Below, piece by piece: positions 36,576 through 46,550 of a DNA stretch of 64,000 bases. The first letter of the stretch is position 1. Each line of letters starts with the position of its first letter. The notes beneath the pieces were generated by a model, which saw only the letters and a program-made list of their open reading frames with translations, did no database searches and was not told the origin of the DNA. Location: the NCBI GenBank assembly GCA_026545765.1, contig CM048844.1, positions 19,538,237 through 19,602,236 on the forward strand. Direction: 5' to 3'. The stretch comes from Plantago major (taxonomy: Eukaryota; Streptophyta; Magnoliopsida; Lamiales; Plantaginaceae). The position numbers were made by a program, and so were the translations under genes.

Positions 36576-36892
36576 AAATTTTTTAAGTGAAAAGAAAATC
36601 AATAAGTGGATTGAGTAAGTTTGATTTAAGGTAAATAGGTAATGCAATACTATATATTTAAAAGACATGGCCAAAATGTCAAATTGTAAATCTTTTAGTG
36701 AAATTGATGGATACTACTATTTTAAATGCTTGGGGTTTACTAAAAAGGAAGATAAGTTGAATTTCTAAACTGCTACAAGATTTTCGAAGTATTTGCACCA
36801 TCTCACAATTTTAATTTTTGCATGCGTTCTCAAATATCGTCCCTAGGGTGCACTGAACCCCCAAGCTACAATGAACTCCCAAATTAAGGAGA
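36576..36892. other. Spacer between duplication blocks
   Basis: No gene. The word AACTCCCAAATTAAGG occurs just before block B (about 36887) and again inside both blocks, and may mark the duplication junction. Confidence 0.5.
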
Positions 36893-37405
36893 GGTAACTC
36901 TGTTTCTTTCTGTTTCTTCTGACTATTATGCATAGAATTTACGCAGCGAAGAACTCCCAAATTAAGGTTTAACTGCAACACAGTGATCACTGCTCAATGT
37001 TGAAGTCACTCACATAATGAAAATTGTATGAGCCTGCAAAAGAAATAATCACTCAGCAAATGAGTCACTTAACTAACAAGTGATGATGATAGACATTGCA
37101 ATTAGATGCTAACTAGTACCATCATTATACGAATCGCTTTCAGGAGTTGTCGTAAATGTAATGTAGTGCTTCTGGTTCAACCAAACGTGTGTGCGAAAGC
37201 TGAATCTGTACTTTTGTTTCCTGTTGCAGGCAGCAGTTATAGATTTCACACTTGTTTTCCATACTTTTATAGTGTAATATGCCAAAGAAAGATTATTATT
37301 GTGCAGCTACTTGTTTTGCCATAAAATTTGGTCCTCTTTAAACATGGTATAGACTATAGACTCAAGGCAGCTGATGAGTGATGAATGGAAAATTCCTCTT
37401 TGCAG

Positions 37406-37589
37406 GTTCCATTCCTGGGGTTTCGTTTGGTGACATTCTAATCATGTGGTGTCTGATACAGCGGAGCAATATAATGTTGAGGTTGTGGATGGCGGACTTA
37501 TATGCTCAAGTGGCGTGAAAGTTGAAGAGATGGGTGATAAGAATGATGACTGCTACATTGTCAATGCAGCTGTTTATGTTGGTTACTAA
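37406..37589 (+). pseudogene. Lin0512-family fragment, copy B
   Basis: Only the first bases of exon 3 (GTTCCATTCCTGGGGTTTCG, after a TTTGCAG acceptor) and exon 4 (37462-37589, ending ...NAAVYVGY then TAA) remain. About 200 bp corresponding to the rest of exon 3, the donor and the T-run are deleted, and exon 4 is two bases short near its start. Exons 1 and 2 were not included in the duplication. It cannot produce the protein. Confidence 0.8.
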
Positions 37590-37777
37590 GTTAATCATCC
37601 AGGGCTACAAGGTGGGTTCAATTTTAATCTTTCTGATCTGTATTTTTGTAGAATGATCTTTTACTCGAATCGAATATAAAAGTTACATACTTTCTGATGC
37701 CTTGATATTATCACTAACATGAGCAAAACCTATGGATGCATAAAACAGAGTCTATTAATTCCTATTTGACCTGCTCT

Positions 37778-39860
37778 TCATCGTTGTGATAGGACTGCAT
37801 ACAGAAGTTGGTTCCAAGTATCTGGCAATCCAGGTAAGCACCAGTGGCTGCAATCTACACTATGGTCTGCCATGTATTTGGATGGGTGAGCATCTTTTCG
37901 TAACTGTGAGAGAGTTGTGATATCAAGCAGATATACTTGCTTCTTTAGTGTACTCAAAACTTTGTCTAAAACAACAGCTTGTGCTGGTCTTCCTGCTGGA
38001 TATGTTGATCCATTGATTGGCACTTGTTCATTGAGACAGTTAACTTTTGAACCCCATTCTTTGCCCCTGTTTGAATAAAATCAATTTGTTATGCATGTAG
38101 ATGATACTACATCATGAATGAATGTGGAAATTTCTTGTAAGGTCCAGATAAGAACTATGCAAAAATGATATCTCCGAATTGTAACCCCAAGTCCCTAACT
38201 TTGTGTTTGATGAGGACAATAAAAATCATGATCCTATATGTCTTCTGAAAAATTGAGCTGCTACAAATTGATTATCCGTGTGAATTTGACAAATTTCCAT
38301 ACTTTGATGAAATAAATTATAAAGTTTTTCCAGTCGGAATGACTTGAGTGGTGTGGTAAATTACTTACTGAGTATGAGTTGGTGAAATTCCCTGAAAGAA
38401 GACCTTTGTCTTAGAAGGGTCCACATTAGCTTGAACCCATTTACCCCAAGTTGTTAATCCCTTTGAATATGCAACTAGACGGTCCATATCTTTGGTTATT
38501 GTTGAACCATCTTGTATAAAATCCCACCTGCAACATACAAAATAGAAGGTTGGATGGAATAATGTTTTCAAAGAAAGGAAAACCTAAAATGTGTTTCATA
38601 TTACAGGTGCTCTATTTCTCCAAGATCTGATTTCTCCATAACCTTACTGTTTATTTAATTTTCATGACATGAAATATTTAGGACGATTACATGACTTTTT
38701 GGATTAGGTAGTCTTAAATATAAGATGCTTCTTTTCTGAAGATTTTTCTAGTTAAAAGAAGAAATGAACAAATCTTACGCTTGAAGTCTCCCTGCATGTG
38801 TCCACCAGTGCCATGTGTTGAATATCAGCATATCCATTCCTAGCCATTCTTTTCCTTGTTGAATCGAGTCCAGCTTCAGGACTCGACCTTTTGGTTCCGT
38901 TACAAGATCCACCAAGTATGTGCTGCGATATAGATATATGGTCACTCCATATTCCTGCCATAAGTAGCTTGACTTTTTAGCATCAATTCGAGTGGATTAG
39001 TAAATTGACCTCTTATAAAGGCAGAGAATTTTAAGGTCATATTTCTCGTGACTGTGGCGTCAAATTGTTTTTCAGGGATCTATAAATGAGTTTTTTGTGT
39101 TTGATTTGTTTTGAGATTGACAAAAGAGCAGTTGAATTGTTTGATGTGTTTAAGTAAGGGAATCATTGGTGGAATGATGTCAAATCAGGTTGCACTGCAT
39201 ATGAAATTGAAAGAGTGCGGAGAAAAATTGGCAATAGGTGCTGAATCATCTCTGTAGTCAAATGGAATGAGAACCTTTAAACTTCCTAACCGCAAAATAA
39301 TTTTACCTGGAATGTGACAGCGCTGAGCGGGGCACCCCCTTTGTAGGTGGTTTTAGCCTTTGGATCAGCAGCATGTAGCGCACAGACTAGAGAACTCCAT
39401 TGATTATAAGTAAGTGAATCACCCACAAACATTATCTTCTTTCCTTTCCATCTTGTTAAAAAGTCCAAGCCATCAAATCTGTAGCCAAATATAAAGTTCA
39501 ATCAGTATTTGGCTCCTGAAATTTGATTCCTCATTACATACTCTATAATTTTATTTTTCCGTATGTGTGAACGTACCTTGGTAAGTGACAGGAGCTGGGT
39601 TTCCAGGAGTACTTGAGGAACTCCTTATCAGGGCGACCATGCTTTAGGCAGTCGAATCCATCTGGTAAAAATGGGCAGCTTGAAGGATCATAGAGAGGAT
39701 TCAAGGATGAATTATATACCCATTCACCCTGAAACAAGTCGCATTGTTCTGCGTCCTGCTCAGTCGTGTAACCACTTGCATTTTGATATAAATCTGCTCC
39801 TGAAGATACAAAAAGAACAAGCACAATAATGTTTAGCAAAGATTGATTAATTGGTACCAT
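37778..39860 (-). CDS. TRICHOME BIREFRINGENCE-LIKE (TBL) protein, copy B
   Basis: Five exons on the minus strand: 39860-39577, 39478-39307, 38954-38779, 38527-38369 and 38066-37778, joined in frame to 359 aa (one residue shorter than copy A in the QDAEQCDLF segment). It has the same architecture: N-terminal hydrophobic signal or anchor, PMR5N domain, GDS motif at 114-116 ([12 protein letters not shown]) and [14 protein letters not shown] starting at 335. The start at 39860 is the first in-frame ATG; the open frame upstream has none. This copy has the simple ancestral exon layout and is the better reference for the gene. Exon 2 differs from copy A at only about 2 of 172 sites and exon 5 at a few percent. 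Expected role: Golgi or wall polysaccharide O-acetylation, substrate unknown. Confidence 0.92.
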
Positions 39861-39917
39861 TGCGGTATCTATAGAAGTTGTGAGTCCTGAACTGATATGA
39901 TTTGCATTTGTTCTTGG

Positions 39918-39926
39918 AGTTATATA
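39918..39926 (-). promoter_or_regulatory. TATA box of TBL copy B
   Basis: TATATAAC on the minus strand about 60 bp upstream of the ATG, at the same position as in copy A. Confidence 0.55.
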
Positions 39927-40155
39927 CACAGGGACATGAAGGCACCAGCATGGCTGGAAGGGTAATTGTTTGACCAGTTTTTTATAATTGGATGATTTAG
40001 ATAACTAATCTAGTAAAGGGCTGGACTGTTTATGCTTATTCCTGATTTACTAAATTACATTTGGTAAATCATTTACTGGAAAATAATTAAAAATATTATT
40101 TGTATTTATAAAGTAGCAAGTGTATGGAATATAATTGATAAAGTGGGAAATCCAT

Positions 40156-40160
<5 letters not shown>

Positions 40161-40223
<63 letters not shown>
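40161..40223. repeat. (TA)n microsatellite
   Basis: About 31 TA units at the outer edge of duplication block B. Confidence 0.95.
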
Positions 40224-40226
<3 letters not shown>

Positions 40227-40965
40227 GTAAAGCACAATGGGTTAAACTTCACCAAATTCATTCAGTCCTACGTGGAATTTTGTGGAATTATTTGTATTTT
40301 AGCCAGTATATATTTCAATGTTATTTTTGGTATGGGTGAATTTCATCCAGTACCCCTTTTAGATGTTCTAATTACACCTGGGTACCAGTTAGATCAACAA
40401 TAACATGCAAGTCCTGATCTATATAAATCAATTACATGTAGCTAGGTCCACGAATTTGACTTTTTGCGAATTAAAATCACGAAAAGTCATTTTTACCCCA
40501 GCTTAAATATCAGCTTTTAGTTTTAGCCAAACAGGCTTAACTTATTGATGATGTGTGGACTTGGATATAATTGATTTTTTTACATATAATTTATATTTAA
40601 ACCTATTATTAATTAACTTGTATATTAAGATACCTTAATTAGTGGTTGTATGTAAATGTTCAGGAGGGTCCCATTTTGATTTTTAAAGATAGTTTACAAT
40701 TTCTAGAACTTCATACTTGTTTTTAATACTTAATGGCATCTATTTAAAAAATGAGAACTTCTAAATTACAGTAGTGATCCCAGGGCTCATTTAATTCTTA
40801 AAGGATAGCCCTTTCAATTTTTTAAAACCCTCAATTAAGTCCCTGTAAAATTCCAAAATTTTTAAAAACTTTGTAAAATTCCAAAATAAAATCATTCTTA
40901 CACGATTAGGAGGGCATGGAAAGAGATCAGTCCAATCATGATTGCTCTTCCTATTATAAATAATA
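40224..40965. other. Intergenic, AT-rich
   Basis: No gene. 40265-40340 (TACGTGGAATTTTGTGGAAT...) is similar to 44180-44250. 40370-40410 and about 43870-43900 share inverted words (TTGTTGATCTAACTGGT type), so a larger eroded inverted-repeat element may span this interval. Confidence 0.4.
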
Positions 40966-41072
40966 CTCCCTCAATTTCAGATAAAGTGTTACAACTTTTC
41001 GTTTTCGGCGTTTCACTAAAAGTGTTACAATTTTCATTTATGAAAATTAGTTAAATAATAAAACTCCCTACC

Positions 41073-42813
41073 TGTTGGGAAATTTCTTGTGAAATTTGTT
41101 GGGAAATTTCTTGAGAAATTTGTTAGGAATTTTGTTAGATATTTTGTAAAGAATATCTGTTTAGTTTTGATCAGCAACATGATGACTTATCTTAGTCTCA
41201 GAAAGGTGATTAGTACTCTTGGTTCACTTGAACATTGTAAAAGAGGAAAACCACTGAGTATGATAGTCTAGCTAATCTTGTATAGGATGTTAGGTCTCAA
41301 AATGTAATTTTTATTTTATGAAGAGAAGACCAAGAAGAAGTCATCCAAGCAGAAAGCTCAACGACATTGAAGACTTGAAGAAAACTGCACAAGATTACTG
41401 AATTTGTTGTTCAGATATCTTAGCCAGATATCTTAAAGACACAAATAGTTTCAAACAAACTGTGTCACAAGAGATATCTGAGAAATAAGAGACATATCTG
41501 AAAACAAGGAAAGTGTCCACAGATATCTATTCTCAGATACCTTGAGCATTAACCACATTTCTGAAAAAGAAATATATTGCAAACAAAAGTCGTTTTAATA
41601 AATACGAGTGGTATCTGAAGATTATAGATAAGGATGTGCAAAGAATCGATAACACTAGTCTCGACATACAAAGCATAGTTCCGTTGACACTACATGACAA
41701 AAGTATAGTACAATGCATTTAATGCTGGACAGAGATGTGCGAATAAAAGCAACGGCGACACGGGAAGAAGACAAAACTCGCTCTGATTATACACAGATAT
41801 CAATAGTTTGAATTTGAGCTAACGGATACTATTCTAACCAGACTCAAATTCATCTATAAATATCAACACTTACCGCTTGAGAAGACACATTGAACACCTG
41901 AATCGCATACAAACGTCGAACGTCTTACTCTCTCAAAGCAACTTACTTATCTTCAAAGCTTTACATTGCGACAAAGCTTTTGATCTTGAGTAAACCTTGA
42001 AGTTCAAGTGTCACGATCCTAAACAAGCAAAGCTATCTGAAGGAGTTGAATCAAAAGATCAACTATCCGAGATTCATTCTCTTGAGCAGATATCATAAGA
42101 CTTGGGTCAAGAAATCGAACAAGATACCATACGCTGTAAAGTGTATTAAGTAACTTGGTTCACAGAGCTATCTGATTAACTGAAAAGTTATTAAGACGCT
42201 CATCTGACAACTCAAACCAAAACCAACACCATAACTGGCGTGGAGTACAGGAAGTACTTAGTTTGAAAAATCAGGGAATAACTCCAAGGTTACCGGAGTA
42301 TAGGAAGTACTTGATTTGGGAAACTAAGGAATAACTCCAAGGTTATTGCGTATAGGAAGTACTTAGCTTGGGAAGCTAGGGAATAACTCAAAGGTTTCTG
42401 AGTATAGGAAGTACTTGGCTGTGAAAGCCAGGGAACAACTCAGGGGGAACATTTGGTTGGGAACCAATTGTTAAGAATCTTAGAATAGGATTATTGTAAG
42501 GAGATCTCAATTATCTGTTCTAGTGAATTCTAGGTCTTTGATAGACCGAAGTGGATTAGTTGGAGGATTACGCCACCTCCAGATACCACTATACTTGCTG
42601 TGTCATTTACCTTTCTGTATTTATATTTCAGCAACACACACACACATTAACTGTTTCTGCACTTATCTTTATTAAGTGTTCCGCACTCTGATTCTAAGTA
42701 TCAGATATCCATTCAGATATCTGAGAAATAGTTGTTATCGACAAAAGTTTTAAAAGACTATTCACCCCCCCCCCCCCCTCTAGTCTTTTACTTTGCCGTT
42801 ATCTGATCCAACA
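41073..42813. mobile_element. Solo LTR, Sirevirus-like Copia (fossil)
   Basis: A single 1741-bp LTR, TGTTGGGAAATTTC...GATCCAACA, with a perfect CTACC duplication (41068-41072 and 42814-42818). The long LTR and the C-run followed by TCTAG near its end resemble Sirevirus LTRs. That family call is from memory. No second LTR or coding part is present, as expected after LTR-LTR recombination. It lies inside a Stowaway MITE. Confidence 0.87.
42243..42450 (+). repeat. Four tandem 52-53-bp units inside the solo LTR
   Basis: Units centred on GTATAGGAAGTACTT and GGGAATAACTC repeat at 42246, 42299, 42351 and 42403 with about 80-90% similarity. Confidence 0.85.
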
Positions 42814-43972
42814 CTACCTTTCACTTTTATTACAATATGCCACTCAGTTAATCTCTAATAATCAGAGGGACCACTTGTACTTTTTTACTTTTTCTTAAAA
42901 TTGGTGCAAATCCAAATTGTAACAATTTCTCTGAAATTGAGGGAGTAATATTTATTAATTTATTAATTTTTATTTAACTTTATTGGAAACTCCATGGATG
43001 AACTTCCATGGCAGGAAGCACGGAAGCTCCGTCGGAGCTTCCATGAACGTGAAAGTGATAAAAAAAAATTTAAAAATTTAAAATTGAAAATTTGGGTTAA
43101 TTGATCTATTTTTATTTTTTTAATTATTTTTTAGACAAATTTATGTTTTTTTTGTAATTTTTAATTTTTCAATGCCTTTTCAGTTATCAATTATTTTTCA
43201 ATACCTTTTTTTAAATAATTTTTCTGTTATTTATTTATTTTTCGTAATTTTTTATTTTTTAAATTATTTTTCAGTTTTTTATTTATTTTTCATAATTGAT
43301 AAAAATTTTAAATTATTAATTAGTTTATATTTATTATTTTTCACTCACATATCTCTAACAAATCACTTTCACCTTCTTGTAATGGATGGAGCTTCCATGG
43401 AAGTGAAAGAAAACATGTGTTAATTAATGTTATATTGTTTTTCACATTTGTTTATACTTTTATTTTATTTTTCATAATTTTTTATTTTATAAACATTTTT
43501 ATGTCATTATTTATTTTTCAATTTTTATTTAGTAATTTCTTTTTTATTTCTTAAAATCATTTTTCTATTTTTCATTTTTATCCAAAAAAAATATTTTTAT
43601 ATTATTTATTTATTTTCATATTTTTTTAAATAACTTTTCTAATTTTTATTTATTTTTCAAAAAATATATTTTAAAATATTTTTTTCTATTTTTTATTTAT
43701 TGTTCATAATTTTTTATTCAACCTAAATTATTTTTCCATTTTTTATTTATTTTTTGGACATTATTGTGTATTAAAATCGAAAATGGGGTAAAATAAACTA
43801 AGGACCTGTTTGTTTGTCCACTAAGGAATTTCTGGTCAACAAAAAATCAGCTTTTTGGACTTAGATGTAATTGTTGAACTAACTGGTGCTTAGATGCAAT
43901 GTCCCTATCTAACGGGGAGGGGGTATATGTAATAACCCCTTTTGGTATGTTGACTCTATATATAGTTTTTAT

Positions 43973-44575
43973 TAAATTTCATATAACTTTATCTTTAAAA
44001 ATCTGAAAAATATTTTGAACATATATTTCAATTCGTCATGACTAGACGAATCCATAGACACCAATCTTGAATATGATTATTAATTAAATAAGTTATTTTA
44101 TTATTAAAATTAAATATAAATTTAAATAATTGAATTTTAATTTTAAAAATAGAGTATTTATTAAATTATTTCAATTCTACATGGAATTTTGTGGAATTAG
44201 TTGCATTTTCAATGAGTATATTTTTCACTGTTTATTTTTGGTACGTTGGCTGCATATATAATTTTTATTAAATCTCATATAAATTTATCTACAAAACTTC
44301 GAAAAATATTTTGAACATATATTTAAATTCACCATGACAAGATGAATCTATAGACACCAATCTAGATTTTTATTATTATAATTATTATTAATTAAATAAA
44401 TCATTTCATTCACTAAAATAAATTATTAATCTCATATAAATTTATCTAAAAAATCCAAAAAATATTTTGAACATATATTTGAATTCGTCGTGACATGACG
44501 AATTTATAGACACCAACCTTGAATACTATTATTAATTAAATAAATTATTTTATTCATTAAAATAAAATATAAATG
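43973..44575 (+). repeat. Three copies of an about 130-bp AT-rich module
   Basis: The word TATTTTGAACATATATTT, then ATTC(G/A)(T/C)C(A/G)TGAC..GA(C/T)GAAT, then ATAGACACCAA(T/C)C occurs near 44010, 44310 and 44465. Each is followed by TATTAATTAAATAA. The copies are 158 and about 296 bp apart, with 44170-44250 between the first two. It is non-coding and of unknown class. Confidence 0.8.
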
Positions 44576-45505
44576 TATTAAGATAAAATGAAATAATGGA
44601 AGTTTAAAAATTAAAAGCGCTCATTAAAACACATTATAAATAATTAAAGTAGCATCAGTCATTCAAAATGAGACTCATTTTAAATAGTTTAGCATCAAAT
44701 ATTCTGGACAAACTAAAATATACGATTATTTTGATTAGCCACATGTATATCCATACGGCCATACAATTTGTGCACTTTCGGTTATTTTGGGCACTTTCGT
44801 ATATTTTTCTACTATATTCTAAAGTTGATGGTTTACTTTGAAGCACACACAATCCGCATTTGCATAAATGATACTTTGAGCGCTATCTAATTACTTGGAC
44901 ATTTTCTAATACAAAATTAATGTAAAAGAAAATTCATTTTAAATGGTAATGTAGAATTTAAAGTTTTGTTAACTCTCTAAGTTTCTTTTTATTTTTGAAT
45001 TTAGGTTTCGACTTCTCTCTAAATATTTACGTATGAGAGATAATGAATAATCGTAGGAGATAGTGAATAAAATATAAGATGTGAGAAAGTGAATAAAATA
45101 TAAGATGTGAGATAGTGAATATCTATGCTTGACAGTCCCTTCAACTCTTCCCATAATGTTCTATGAACCGTGTAATATATGTGCTCTTTTTCCTTCCAGA
45201 AGATAGAAGAGATATACGTGAGCTAATTGATGGTGTGTTGATCTTTACATGTCTATCAACATCATTCTACATGTGAAAACTTTCGACTTTCTTTTCTTAA
45301 CGTACAAGATTCGATCGGTATGATGAGGTATAAGGTTCTCTTCTCTACGGTCTTTGGTCGGAAGGACTGGTTCTATCCAACCCGAATTCAACCCCGTTCG
45401 AAATAATGATGTTCAGGTCCGGTTTGGCATATACTCAGACCCGTTCCATACCTTTGTAACGAGACCCAACCACAACACATTTGATGATTAAGTTAGTAAA
45501 TCGGA

Positions 45506-45623
45506 GGGGGGGGGGGGGAGGGGGAGGGGTGGGGTTCTGTAGGCGGGAAAATCTCTTCGATCTTCTCTCTACTTTCTTGATCTCCATGACGGGCCGAGAG
45601 GGTTGGGGGGGGGGGGGGGGGGG
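45506..45623 (+). repeat. Pair of G homopolymers (G13 and G19)
   Basis: G runs at 45506-45518 and 45605-45623 lie in two copies of a duplicated segment. They resemble the G-runs in the LINE at 12.3-12.8 kb. Confidence 0.85.
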
Positions 45624-45704
45624 TACTTTCTAGGCGGGGAAACCCTCTTCTATCATCATCTCTCTACTTTCTTCATCCATATGCGCGCGCGCGCGGGGGT
45701 GGGT

Positions 45705-45911
45705 AACAACTGTGCCACGTGAAAGTATGTTTATAGAATAATATTTTTTGTGTCTTTGGTGGGGTGACACATACCACCGCGGGGTTGTTGGGAACTGGTG
45801 GGTTGGAAAAAAAAAACAATTGTAACATGTGAAATTATATTTGTATAATATTTGTTTCTTGTGTGTGTGGTAGAGTGACCACATACCACCGCGAGGGTTG
45901 TTGGGAACAAC
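45705..45911 (+). repeat. Tandem duplication next to the CACTA insertion
   Basis: Two units of about 105 bp, each with TGT-AC-TGTGAAA-TAT, a TTTGTGT..GTGG stretch, and CACATACCACCGCG followed by GGTTGTTGGGAAC. The CACTA element starts four bases after the second unit. Confidence 0.8.
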
Positions 45912-46550
45912 CCTCACTACAAAAAAAACGTGTTTTAGCGACGGAATTATCCGTCGCTAAAACTGGGCCGATCCATCGCTAAATCCTTAGCGACAGATAA
46001 CCCTCCGTCTCCAAAATAGCCGTCACAATTTTTTTTAGCGACGGATAGATTTCCGTCGCTAAATAACGACGAACTGGCGACGGATTAATCCGTTGACCAG
46101 TCCGTCCGCATTGGCGATGGATTTCGTATCCGTCGCTAATTAGCGACGACATTTAGCGACGGATGTGTTCCGTCGCTAAATCCCACCCCTAAGCCGGCTT
46201 AGTTCGGTTGACATTTAGCGACGGAAAAAATCCGTCGCTAAATGTCAACTAATCACCTTAGTTTGAATTTAGCGAGATTTTTTCCGTCGCTAAATTCTTA
46301 TTTAAATTTTTTTATATTTCTGTTTTTTAACCTGTTTGACCTGTTTTTAAAAACATAATATAGTCATAGATAATATACCCGAAACAATTAAATTGCATTA
46401 ATATATCCGAAACAATATAAATTATCTACAAATAATCCGAAACAAGAATTAGAAGGTGAAATAGTGTCAAATTATCCATAACAAGTCTGATGTAACTAAG
46501 AATAATCGGGAGGATAATCGGGAGGAGGCGGTGGGTGAGACTGGGAAGAG

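Larger units (their letters stand above)
36893..40157. repeat. Tandem duplication block B
   Basis: Second copy of the Lin0512 3' part plus TBL, in the same orientation as block A. It lacks the four extra segments of block A and carries its own deletion in the Lin0512 part. It ends in a (TA)n microsatellite. Confidence 0.9.
40966..42945. mobile_element. Stowaway-like MITE split by an LTR insertion
   Basis: The ends are CTCCCTCAATTTCAGA and, inverted, CTCCCTCAATTTCAGA, flanked by TA on both sides (40964-40965 and 42946-42947). Without the 1741-bp solo LTR and its 5-bp duplication, the element is about 234 bp, a normal Stowaway size. The inner arms (AAAGTGTTACAA and TTGTAACAATTT) also pair. Confidence 0.88.
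42946..45704. other. AT-rich intergenic sequence with internal repeats
   Basis: 43070-43790 is T-rich low-complexity sequence (TTATTTATTTTTC words). A perfect hairpin, GGAAGCTCCG with CGGAGCTTCC, lies at 43022-43042. 45060-45120 holds a 27-bp tandem repeat (AAAATATAAGATGTGAGA). Around 45535-45590 and 45622-45680 a GGCGGGAAA...CTCTCTACTTTCTT segment is duplicated. No gene was recognised. Confidence 0.5.
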
